From: Bacteroidota bacterium
GTDB lineage: Bacteria > Bacteroidota > Bacteroidia > Cytophagales > Cyclobacteriaceae
Assembly: GCA_022571715.1 (NCBI GenBank)
Contig: JACZXH010000013.1
Span: 1 to 55,192, forward strand
DNA length: 55,192 nt
Reading direction: 5' to 3'
Numbering within the stretch: the first letter of the stretch is position 1; the number at the start of each line of letters is the position of its first letter. Both the position numbers and the translations under genes were made by a program. The notes under the pieces were generated by a model that was not told where the DNA came from, did no database searches, and was given only the letters and a program-made list of their open reading frames with translations. Shown one piece after another: positions 25,307 through 33,112 of the stretch.

Positions 25307-26002
25307 TCATGCCAGATGTTGTTCAAGAAGTTGTTGTTTTACTGATTCCATACCGACGCTGGCTTTCTCAGCAATAAAGAAAATATTCGGATGGGAGGGA
25401 AGGTCCGGAATTTTTGGGTCTAAAATGTATTTTGGCACATCATATTGTACATACTCTATGAGGCCTGCAGCAGGATAAACCACCATGGAAGTACCTACAA
25501 CAAGAAAAATATCGGCCTGTTGTGCAATATTTGTTGCTTCCTCCATTTTCGGCACCATTTCACCAAACCAGACAATACTTGGCCTTAGCTGACTTCCTTT
25601 TTCACATAAATCACCCCAATTGAGCTTACTACCTTCAATTTCATAGATAAGATCCGGATCTACTGTACTTTGCGATTGAAACAGGGTGCCGTGCAAGTGC
25701 AGTACCTGGGTAGAACCTGCCTTTTCGTGAAGATTATCTACATTCTGCGTAATAATCACCGTATCAAAATAGGCTTCCAGTTCGGCAAGAATTTCATGTC
25801 CACGGTTTGGGAGTGCCTGCAAAGCATGCTTGCGGCGCTGATTATAGAATTCAAGTACTCTTTTGGGGTTTTCAGCCCATCCTTCAGGCGATGCAACCTC
25901 CATCACATCATGCCCTTCCCAAAGTCCTCCTGAGTCGCGAAAAGTCTTCAAACCACTTTCTGCACTCACCCCTGCACCGGTAAGAACAACAAGCTTTTTC
26001 AT
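25307..26002 (-). CDS. cobB: NAD-dependent protein deacylase (sirtuin)
   Basis: A 231-residue Sir2-family enzyme that removes acyl groups from lysines using NAD+. Motifs are GAGVSAESGLKTFRDSGGLW (NAD site), TQNVDNLHEKAGS, the catalytic His in LHLHGTLF, and VGTSMVVYPAAGLI. The four-Cys zinc module of most sirtuins is absent: only one Cys (LCEKGSQLRPSIVWFGE) lies in that region, where residues QSQSTVDPDL occupy the first knuckle. I believe this is the usual Bacteroidota variant. The lack of a small-residue change does not decide between deacetylase and desuccinylase. It ends 304 bases into the gap-free minus-strand run with topA, 9 bases after topA. Confidence 0.9.
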   Translation of the reverse strand: MKKLVVLTGAGVSAESGLKTFRDSGGLWEGHDVMEVASPEGWAENPKRVLEFYNQRRKHALQALPNRGHEILAELEAYFDTVIITQNVDNLHEKAGSTQVLHLHGTLFQSQSTVDPDLIYEIEGSKLNWGDLCEKGSQLRPSIVWFGEMVPKMEEATNIAQQADIFLVVGTSMVVYPAAGLIEYVQYDVPKYILDPKIPDLPSHPNIFFIAEKASVGMESVKQQLLEQHLA

Positions 26003-26011
26003 GTGCTAAAT

Positions 26012-28327
26012 TTACGACCTCCTTTTCCGAAATGGTCGTTTTTTATCAGGAGTTTTTTCAGCAAGTTCAATACATTCATCCAGTGTTAAAGAAGCGGGGT
26101 CTTTGCCTTTGGGTATTTTTACATTCTTTTTGCCTGCTTTTATGTATGGTCCGTATATTCCGTTTAGTACCTGAATATCTGGGTTTTCGTCGAATGTTTT
26201 AATTATTTTATTAGAGTCAGATTTTCTTTTTTCAAGAATGAGCTCAATAGCTCGCTCTTCAGTGATGACATACGGATCATCTCCTGGATCAAGCGAATAG
26301 AATTTGCCATCGTGGCGAATATATGGCCCGTATTTACCGATACCAACTATCATTTCCTGGTCTTCGAACTGGCCAGCTGTACGGGGAAGCCTGAAGAGCT
26401 CAAGTGCTTCTTCCAGTTTGATAGTCTCAATTAACTGTCCTTTTCTCAGGCTTGTATACCTGGGTTTTTCATCGCCATCAGTTTCTCCCAACTGCACTAC
26501 GGGACCGAATTTCCCCATTCTTGCATACACTTTTTTGCTTGTTTCCGGATCAACACCAAGCTCGCGGGGCTTTGATATACCCGACTTGATTTGTTTGGTT
26601 TCTTCTACCTGGGTATGAAATTCTCCATAAAAATCACCAATCATAGCATTCCATGATTTTTGACCCTGTGCAATTTCGTCAAACTCTATTTCGACATTTG
26701 CCGTAAACTGGAAATCCACAATTTTCGAGAAATGCTCAACAAGAAAATCATTGACAATAATCCCCATATCCGTAGGAAACAACTTGTTTTTTTCAGCGCC
26801 AGTGATTTCCTTATTGGTAAAAGTTGTCAGATTATTGTTTTTCAGTATGATCGCCTTGTAGCTACGCTCTTTTCCGGAACGGTTCTCTTTGATAACGTAA
26901 TTACGTTTTTGAATAGTTGAAATGGTAGGTGCATAGGTTGACGGCCTTCCGATACCCATTTCTTCAAGTTTTTTTACGAGACTGGCTTCGGTATAGCGAG
27001 CCGAGGGTCTTGAAAATCCCTGCCGGGCGCTCATCTCAATTAATTTAAGCATTAGCCCGATTTCAAGTGATGGCAATAAGCTTTTCTGATTTTCTTCCCC
27101 GATTTCTTCATCCCGGCTTTCGATATAAACTTTAAGAAATCCATCAAAATTTATCACTTCACCGGAAGCAATAAACCTTACATTTGTGGTGGAGACCGAG
27201 ATTGTCACAATCGTTTTCTCAAGTTCTGCTTCTGCCATTTGCGAAGCGATGGCACGTTTCCAAATCAGATCATATAAACGTTTCACGTTATGGTCTTCAC
27301 CTGCTTCAACAACCCCGAAACTTGTAGGCCGGATAGCCTCATGTGCTTCTTGTGCGCCGGCCGATTTTGTTTTATACCTCCGTGTTTTGGTATACCGTTC
27401 CCCATAAGAATGGATGATCTGGTTCCTGGCCCCGGTCAGTGCTTCTTCTGACAGGTTTACAGAGTCCGTACGCATGTAGGAAATTTTTCCTGATTCATAC
27501 AGTTTTTGCGCTAATGTCATAGTTCGAGCTACCGAAAACCCTAACTTTCGGCTGGCTTCCTGCTGCAAGGTGGAGGTAGTAAAAGGCGGTGCAGGAGATT
27601 TTCTCAAAGGTTTCTTTTGTAGGTCTGTAATCGAAAATTCGGCACCGATGCATTTTTGAAGAAATTCTTCCGCTTCAATTTCTTTGCTGAACCTATCCGG
27701 AAGTTCGGCTTTAAGCATCCTGCCATTCCCAGAGTCAAAATCAGCCGTTATTTTAAAAGACGATTTTGAATTAAATCCTTCAATTTCACGCTCTCTGTCC
27801 ACTACCAGGCGTACAGCCACTGATTGTACACGTCCTGCTGATAGGCCTGTTTTGATTTTCCTCCACAATATCGGGGATATTTCATAACCAACAAGCCTGT
27901 CTAATACCCGGCGTGCCTGCTGTGCATTTACCAGATCGATATCAATACTGCGTGGTGATTTTAGTGCATTTGTAATGGCACTTTTTGTGATTTCATGAAA
28001 AACGATTCTGCGGGTTTTGGCTTCATCCAGATCCAGCGCTTGTATCAGGTGCCATGATATGGCTTCGCCTTCGCGGTCATCATCACTAGCCAGATACACC
28101 ATTTCTGATTGCTTGACAAGTTGTTTCAATGATTTAACAACTGCTTTTTTATCTTTCGAAATGATATAAGTTGGTGCAAACCCGTTGTCAACGTCGATGG
28201 CTTTATCATCAGTAGGCAAATCTCTTATGTGGCCATAACTTGATACAACTTTAAAATCTTTTCCAAGGTACCCTTCGATGGTTCTGGCTTTTGCCGGAGA
28301 TTCAACTATTACAAGATTTTTAGGCAT
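26012..28327 (-). CDS. topA: DNA topoisomerase I (type IA)
   Basis: A 771-residue type IA topoisomerase relaxing negative supercoils. The Toprim domain starts with NLVIVESPAKARTIEGYLG and has the acidic DDDREGEAISWHL motif. The active-site Tyr is in KISYMRTDSVNLS, and IGRPSTYAPTISTIQKRNYV is conserved. Instead of C4 zinc fingers the C-terminus carries at least three topo_C_Rpt repeats (GKFGPVVQLGE, GKYGPYIRHDG, GIYGPYIKAG) and a basic end, as is usual in Bacteroidota. ATG 28327 matches the family start; a 7-codon extension is possible. It is divergent from the SixA gene. Confidence 0.96.
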   Translation of the reverse strand: MPKNLVIVESPAKARTIEGYLGKDFKVVSSYGHIRDLPTDDKAIDVDNGFAPTYIISKDKKAVVKSLKQLVKQSEMVYLASDDDREGEAISWHLIQALDLDEAKTRRIVFHEITKSAITNALKSPRSIDIDLVNAQQARRVLDRLVGYEISPILWRKIKTGLSAGRVQSVAVRLVVDREREIEGFNSKSSFKITADFDSGNGRMLKAELPDRFSKEIEAEEFLQKCIGAEFSITDLQKKPLRKSPAPPFTTSTLQQEASRKLGFSVARTMTLAQKLYESGKISYMRTDSVNLSEEALTGARNQIIHSYGERYTKTRRYKTKSAGAQEAHEAIRPTSFGVVEAGEDHNVKRLYDLIWKRAIASQMAEAELEKTIVTISVSTTNVRFIASGEVINFDGFLKVYIESRDEEIGEENQKSLLPSLEIGLMLKLIEMSARQGFSRPSARYTEASLVKKLEEMGIGRPSTYAPTISTIQKRNYVIKENRSGKERSYKAIILKNNNLTTFTNKEITGAEKNKLFPTDMGIIVNDFLVEHFSKIVDFQFTANVEIEFDEIAQGQKSWNAMIGDFYGEFHTQVEETKQIKSGISKPRELGVDPETSKKVYARMGKFGPVVQLGETDGDEKPRYTSLRKGQLIETIKLEEALELFRLPRTAGQFEDQEMIVGIGKYGPYIRHDGKFYSLDPGDDPYVITEERAIELILEKRKSDSNKIIKTFDENPDIQVLNGIYGPYIKAGKKNVKIPKGKDPASLTLDECIELAEKTPDKKRPFRKRRS

Positions 28328-28436
28328 ATTTCTTTTAAAAAGCTTCAAATATCATCTTTTTATAAAAAAAACCAAACTGTTCACATATTCGAATACCTGC
28401 TTTTACTATCTTGTGAATCTCAATATCTGCGAAACA

Positions 28437-28937
28437 ATGGCTCCGGAGCTATATTTGATCAGACATGCACATGCAAAAGAAAAATCTTTTAATCAAAAAG
28501 ATATTTTCAGGACGTTGTCAGCGGACGGAGTACAGATGGCTTCAAAACTCGGATTATATTTTACCCAAAAAGGTATTATCCCTGATATAATTATTTCGAG
28601 CCCGGCTGATAGAGCCATAAATACGGCCATGTTAGTTGCCGAACAATTAAAATATGACGTTGATGAAATACATAGCAATGATGAATTGTACGAAGCCTCT
28701 GTCAGAACATTTCTACAGGTTATCAATTTTTTAAAAGATGAATGGACGAAAGTATTTATCGTAGGACATAATCCTGCGATATCCTATGTTGCAGAATACA
28801 TTGTAAATACCGAGATTAATTCTATTTCGCCGGGGGCTGTAGTTAAGATTGTCCATTCTCTAAGTGGCTGGAACGAGGTATCTGAACATAATTGTGAATT
28901 TGCATCCTATATCGATTCTGAAACAATAAATATGTAA
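28437..28937 (+). CDS. SixA-type histidine phosphatase
   Basis: A 166-residue single-domain histidine phosphatase. The catalytic RHA motif is LYLIRHAHAKEKS, the second phosphate-pocket motif is ISSPADRAINTAMLVAEQL and the second His is in FIVGHNPAISYVA. The short length and RHA-H-A-x form point to the SixA branch, which acts on phosphohistidines of phosphotransfer proteins or on small phosphoesters. ATG 28437 is chosen since the longer frame would extend into topA. Three bases separate it from the agmatinase-like gene, so the two are co-transcribed. Confidence 0.88.
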   Translation: MAPELYLIRHAHAKEKSFNQKDIFRTLSADGVQMASKLGLYFTQKGIIPDIIISSPADRAINTAMLVAEQLKYDVDEIHSNDELYEASVRTFLQVINFLKDEWTKVFIVGHNPAISYVAEYIVNTEINSISPGAVVKIVHSLSGWNEVSEHNCEFASYIDSETINM

Positions 28938-28940
28938 GCT

Positions 28941-29969
28941 ATGGAGTCGCCATTACCGTTTAATCCTGGCGGTCCGGGTGAAAGCGGGAAACTGTTTGGT
29001 CTTCCGTTTACCATTGAAACGGCTGAAATTGTAATAATACCTGTACCGTGGGAAGTCACTGTTTCGTACCGGCATGGAACGCAGGAGGGGCCATCTGCTA
29101 TACTGGAGGCTTCAGTACAAACCGATCTTTATGTGTCGGATATTAAGGATGCCTGGAAGTTGGGAGTGGTGCTGATGGATGAAAATATTTTTATCAAAAC
29201 AGAAAGCATACGACTCAGGAACTTATACCACGACAGAAAGAATATAAATCAAACGATTAAGCACGAAATAAATCAGGGTTGCCTTCAAATGGTCAATTAT
29301 GTCAGGAATGAGGCTAAAAGTATTATTAAAAAAGCAAAGATTCCGGCAGTACTGGGTGGAGACCACAGTACTCCTCTGGGGCTCATCCAGGCGTTGGGAG
29401 CCAAATACCGATCATTCGGTATTTTACAAATAGATGCCCATGCTGACCTGCGGGAGGAATATGAAGGCTTTAGTTATTCACATGCATCAATTATGCATAA
29501 TGTATTGAAAATTAATGCAGTAAATAAGCTTGTACAGGTAGGAATAAGGGATTTTTGCGAGGAAGAAGTGCAAATTATAGAAAATGCCCAAACAAGGATT
29601 AAACTTCATTCAGATAAATTGATGAAAGAGAAAATGTTTCAAGGCACAAACTGGTCAGAGATATGTAAAACTGTTAGCGATGAACTTCCTGATCGTGTAT
29701 ATATAAGCTTTGATATTGACGGACTTCAGCCTTATTTATGCCCTAATACAGGAACACCCGTGCCAGGCGGTTTGAGTTTTGAAATGGCTGCATTTCTGAT
29801 CAGTCAAATTGTACTTGATGGAAAAGAAATAATCGGATTCGATTTATGTGAAGTCTCTCCCGGAAATAATCCCGAGGATGAATGGGATGCTAATGTGGGT
29901 GCCAGAATGCTGTACCATTTAATAAACTGGACTGGGGTAAGCCGGGGAAAGTTGTTCTCCGGATTGTGA
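28941..29969 (+). CDS. Agmatinase/arginase family ureohydrolase
   Basis: A 342-residue binuclear manganese hydrolase. The metal ligands are all seen: His in LGGDHSTPLG, DAHAD in ILQIDAHADLREEYEGFSYS, and DID in ISFDIDGLQP. It would release urea (or formamide) from agmatine, arginine, guanidinobutyrate or formiminoglutamate. No polyamine or histidine-degradation genes are adjacent, so the substrate is open. The family label 'agmatinase family' fits best because of the PNTGTPVPGGLSF segment. It is 3 bases after SixA. Confidence 0.9.
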   Translation: MESPLPFNPGGPGESGKLFGLPFTIETAEIVIIPVPWEVTVSYRHGTQEGPSAILEASVQTDLYVSDIKDAWKLGVVLMDENIFIKTESIRLRNLYHDRKNINQTIKHEINQGCLQMVNYVRNEAKSIIKKAKIPAVLGGDHSTPLGLIQALGAKYRSFGILQIDAHADLREEYEGFSYSHASIMHNVLKINAVNKLVQVGIRDFCEEEVQIIENAQTRIKLHSDKLMKEKMFQGTNWSEICKTVSDELPDRVYISFDIDGLQPYLCPNTGTPVPGGLSFEMAAFLISQIVLDGKEIIGFDLCEVSPGNNPEDEWDANVGARMLYHLINWTGVSRGKLFSGL

Positions 29970-30134
29970 AAATTTTTATAAACGACGGAATTTCAAAAGG
30001 CCGGTCATCAGTCTGCGCAACAAAATCCCCTCTGACTACCTATGATGCACCATCTGAGTTAGTAACTATTTTATTACACTGAAGTAGCCCTTTCCTGTCA
30101 AAATACAAAGTTATGTTCTTAATCCGGGTATTTA

Positions 30135-30142
30135 TATATTTG
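30135..30142 (+). promoter_or_regulatory. Candidate -7 promoter box for the AGCS symporter gene
   Basis: TATATTTG is an exact match to the Bacteroidota -7 consensus TAnnTTTG. It ends 29 bases before the TTG start at 30172, which supports that start. A weak TTATG sits near the -33 position, so the other half of the promoter is poor. Confidence 0.4.
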
Positions 30143-30171
30143 AATCTTTTGAATTATAAAATCACCGATCA

Positions 30172-31581
30172 TTGAATATTGCTAATGCAATCGAATCAGC
30201 TTTAACCTGGTTCGGAAACTTCATGTGGGGAACGCCTTTACTCATCCTTTTGATGGGCGGTGGCATCTTCTTTTTCTTTTCGTCAAAATTCGTACAGTTT
30301 AAATACATCAGACATGCTATCAATGTCTTACGGGGCAAATATGACGACCCTGATGAAAAGGGGCAGATCAACCATTACGAAGCGTTGTCCACCCAGCTTG
30401 CCTCCACGGTCGGTATGGGCAATATCAGCGGTGTTGCGGTTGCTATTGTCATAGGTGGGCCGGGAGCCATATTCTGGATGTGGGTAAGTGCTTTTTTCGG
30501 TATGGCTACCAAATATTTTACCTGTTCGCTGGCCATTATGTATAGAGGAACCGATTCCGCTGGGGAATTGCAGGGGGGGCCGATGTATGTGATTCGAGAG
30601 GGACTGAGTAAGAAATGGCACTGGTTGGCCATAGTTTTTTGCCTGGCAGGAATGATCGGGGTATTACCTGTTTTTCAGGCTAATCAGCTTACGCAAGTGA
30701 TTCACGATGTCATGCTCGTACCTAACGGTATCGGAGATGGTTACACTGATTTTAGGTTTTTTATGGTTAAAACTTCCGATATGGTTACCGGCATTGTTCT
30801 TACTATCCTCGTATCGTTTGTGATATTTGGTGGCATCAAACGAATTGGTAAAGTGGCAGGCAAACTGGTGCCTTTGATGGTAGTCCTGTACTTTGTAACG
30901 GTTTTTTATATTCTTATTATGCATATTGGCAAGGTGCCCGATTTGCTGAGCCTTATCGTGGTTGATGCCTTCACAGGCAAGGCCGTTATGGGTGGGGCAA
31001 TTGGTGCAGTAATCATCACCGGAGCAAGGCGGGCAGCTTTTTCCAATGAAGCTGGAATTGGCACGGCGCCCATGGCTCACGGTGCTGCCAAAACCAATGA
31101 GCCCATACGCGAAGGCCTGGTTGCCATGCTTGGGCCGGCCATTGATACACTCATTGTGTGTACGCTTACAGCCATGGCAATCCTGATTACGGACGTCTGG
31201 AAGGAATCCGATTCCAATGGGGTTACGTTAACGGTGGAGGCTTTTGAATTAGCTATTCCGGGGTATGGCGGCTATATCCTTACGCTTTGTGCAACCATTT
31301 TTGCTGTTACTTCACTTTTCTCACTTTCATATTATGGAGAAAAATGTTTTTCTTACCTTTTCGGAGCCAAAAAAAAGAATTACTACAACTATTTTTATGT
31401 ATCAAGCATTATTTTGGGTGCGGTGGCCTCGTTATCGTCAATTATCGGACTTATAGATGGTCTCTATGCAATGATGGCTTTTCCCACAATGATTTCGGCA
31501 TTGCTGTTGTCTCCAAAAGTGAAAGCAGCTGCTAAAAAATATTTCAGGGAATTAAACGACTCTAGATCAATCAGGCAATAG
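30172..31581 (+). CDS. Alanine/glycine:cation symporter (AGCS family)
   Basis: A 469-residue inner-membrane protein with about ten hydrophobic helices. Family motifs are WGTPLLILLMGGGIFFFFSS, LASTVGMGNISGVAVAIVIG (N-terminal ion/substrate site) and NEAGIGTAPMAHGAAKTNEP. AGCS proteins import alanine or glycine with Na+. The start is TTG 30172: it gives the usual short amphipathic lead, while the first ATG in frame is residue 18, inside helix 1. A candidate -7 box lies 29 bases upstream. The downstream stretch is gene-free and repeat-rich. Confidence 0.92.
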   Translation: MNIANAIESALTWFGNFMWGTPLLILLMGGGIFFFFSSKFVQFKYIRHAINVLRGKYDDPDEKGQINHYEALSTQLASTVGMGNISGVAVAIVIGGPGAIFWMWVSAFFGMATKYFTCSLAIMYRGTDSAGELQGGPMYVIREGLSKKWHWLAIVFCLAGMIGVLPVFQANQLTQVIHDVMLVPNGIGDGYTDFRFFMVKTSDMVTGIVLTILVSFVIFGGIKRIGKVAGKLVPLMVVLYFVTVFYILIMHIGKVPDLLSLIVVDAFTGKAVMGGAIGAVIITGARRAAFSNEAGIGTAPMAHGAAKTNEPIREGLVAMLGPAIDTLIVCTLTAMAILITDVWKESDSNGVTLTVEAFELAIPGYGGYILTLCATIFAVTSLFSLSYYGEKCFSYLFGAKKKNYYNYFYVSSIILGAVASLSSIIGLIDGLYAMMAFPTMISALLLSPKVKAAAKKYFRELNDSRSIRQ

Positions 31582-31633
31582 GTTGATTTAGTGATTTGGT
31601 GATTTGTTGATTACCAATTGAAAACTGTCAACT

Positions 31634-31737
31634 TCCCTAACCTTCCGGTAGTGCGGTGGGCATCCCCTTTTAACATAGCCATGCATTTCCAAAGGAACCC
31701 TACGGATTGGCAAGGAGGTTAAAAGGGTGGAGAAATT
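31634..31737. repeat. Degenerate palindromic intergenic element
   Basis: CCCTTTTAAC near the left and GTTAAAAGGG near the right are perfect 10-base inverted arms about 45 bases apart, so the segment can fold into a long imperfect hairpin. The GC-rich CCTTCCGGTAGTGCGGTGGG left end resembles, loosely, the segments at 31846-31905 and 32196-32265. No target-site duplication or transposase is present. Confidence 0.4.
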
Positions 31738-31912
31738 TATAATTAAATTTCTTACCTACCCGCACCTCACATTTTCCTAATGGAGAGGCCAGCCGCTCAG
31801 TATAATAAGCTTCAGACCAAATTATACAAATATGAAGGCGGGATTCCTCCTTTAGGCCTGCCCTACCGAAATGCGGGAGGTTAGGAGGGTGCGAAGGCTG
31901 AAATGTACCGGG

Positions 31913-31925
31913 GGGGCAGCGCAGG
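31913..31925 (+). repeat. Short direct repeat, copy 1
   Basis: GGGGCAGCGCAGG occurs here and again at 32230-32242, 317 bases away, in both cases inside the GC-rich intergenic segments. An exact 13-base match this close is unlikely by chance in AT-rich DNA. Confidence 0.5.
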
Positions 31926-31993
31926 GATTTCGAGCTTTCCACCTCCGACTTCAAAATTTAGCCGCATAGACAAGAAGGTGCGAAGGAATAATA

Positions 31994-32042
31994 AATATCG
32001 AATATCGAATATCGAACGCCGAACTCCAAATATCGAACACCG
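31994..32042 (+). repeat. Heptamer tandem repeat (AATATCG-type, seven units)
   Basis: Seven consecutive 7-base units read AATATCG x3, AACGCCG, AACTCCA, AATATCG and AACACCG. All begin with AA and most end in CG. Four of seven are identical. The reverse strand translates as FDIRYSIFGV-like peptides, a low-complexity signature that I recall from intergenic repeats of many environmental bacteria. It is not a CRISPR: there are no spacers and the unit is 7 bases. Confidence 0.75.
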
Positions 32043-32229
32043 AATAACTGCCATAAGAGCCTTGAATTTAAAAAATAGCTTTTCCACAAAGGTGCCACAG
32101 AGGAACAGTGAAATTTGGTGGCTTGACAGAATGGTGATCCGGTAAAACATCATTGCCAACTGCTAAGTGAAGACTGCCGACTAATTCAACCTTTTGGCTG
32201 TGCGGCGGGTATTCCCTTTAGGGGACCAA

Positions 32230-32242
32230 GGGGCAGCGCAGG
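32230..32242 (+). repeat. Short direct repeat, copy 2
   Basis: Second exact copy of GGGGCAGCGCAGG. It follows a CCCTTTAGGGG palindrome at about 32214-32224, giving this copy the same hairpin-plus-GC-rich layout as its neighbours. Confidence 0.5.
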
Positions 32243-32307
32243 CCTTCCAAGGACTTTTAGAATGAATAAGTAGCTAGTCCATAAAGATATTATGGCTTAA
32301 TCCATTA

Positions 32308-32907
32308 CTACTGAATAAGTAGCTTATCGAGGTATTTCCGGAATTCGTTTGTGTCGTAATTAGCCATCCCTATTTTTTTTGTATCGATAAATCCTTCTTT
32401 ATTCAAGACAAATGTAGTTGGAATGGATGAAGATTCATAAATACCGGGTATCCCGCTTGTATAATCTGGTGTAAATATTGGAAAACTAAAATCTTTTCTC
32501 TTAATAAATTTTCGGGCTTTTTCAGGGTCACGATCAAGTGAAATCATTACAAAGACCATATTGCTCCTGTCCTTGTAAGAATTATAAAGGTATTGAATGT
32601 TGGGCATTTCTGCCACACACGGCGAGCACCAGCTTGCCCAGAAATTCATAAAAACGACTTTTCCTTTCAATTCCCGGAAATCAAATTTTTCCCCTTCCAA
32701 GGTAAGCAGGGTAAAGTCATAATCGGCTGGTTTCTTATCCGTGTCAGCTACATTAACCTCTGCGGAAAATACCCTTGTAGCCAATACCATACGTTGAGCA
32801 AAACCCGCAACTTCCGTATATAAGCCTGTCATGTATAATATCAAGATGGTTAGTATCATAAATCCCCAGTCTCTCAGTTCTTTCTTCCAGTTTATTTTGA
32901 TTTTCAT
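32308..32907 (-). CDS. TlpA-like membrane-anchored thiol-disulfide oxidoreductase
   Basis: A 199-residue thioredoxin-fold protein: one N-terminal membrane helix (about 14-30) and a periplasmic TlpA/ResA domain with the redox pair C94-S-P-C97 in FMNFWASWCSPCVAEMPNIQ, plus the cis-Pro loop SSIPTTFVLN. It probably reduces disulfides in exported proteins or apocytochromes. The open frame runs 71 codons further upstream, into DNA shared with the divergent gene, but ATG 32907 gives the normal layout of short cytosolic lead and anchor. The upstream extension is AT-rich and has no family match. Confidence 0.9.
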   Translation of the reverse strand: MKIKINWKKELRDWGFMILTILILYMTGLYTEVAGFAQRMVLATRVFSAEVNVADTDKKPADYDFTLLTLEGEKFDFRELKGKVVFMNFWASWCSPCVAEMPNIQYLYNSYKDRSNMVFVMISLDRDPEKARKFIKRKDFSFPIFTPDYTSGIPGIYESSSIPTTFVLNKEGFIDTKKIGMANYDTNEFRKYLDKLLIQ

Positions 32908-33112
32908 ATTTCTTATCTTAAATGAAGTTAACATCAAAATTAAGATATTAAGATATATTGTGATACAAAACTCGTGCCGGTAAAGTTCATTTCCTGAAGT
33001 TTGGTTACAAAAACCAGCCCTAAATTTGTTTCTTAACGGCAACATCATAGAATATAGTTGAATCCGGATGGCTTGATTTTTGTATATTAGTAAAATGAAC
33101 CTAATTATTGGA

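Larger units (their letters stand above)
31582..32307. other. Gene-free, repeat-containing intergenic region (726 bp)
   Basis: The stretch lies between the end of the symporter gene and the end of the tlpA-like gene. It holds three degenerate palindromic segments (about 31634-31737, 31846-31905 and 32196-32265), a heptamer array at 31994-32042, and two copies of GGGGCAGCGCAGG at 31913-31925 and 32230-32242. Frames on both strands here translate into repeat-driven residues and match no family. I regard it as non-coding. Confidence 0.6.

Noticed and set aside
28278-28436. Extended start of the SixA gene overlapping topA
   Set aside because: The added residues are antisense to topA and its upstream region; the catalytic RHA motif starts right after ATG 28437.
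31994-32042. Heptamer array as a CRISPR array
   Set aside because: Units are 7 bases with no spacers and no cas genes are present.
31881-32159. Frames over the repeat region of the 31.6-32.3 kb gap
   Set aside because: Their residues come from the heptamer array and GC-rich palindromes; they have no family features.
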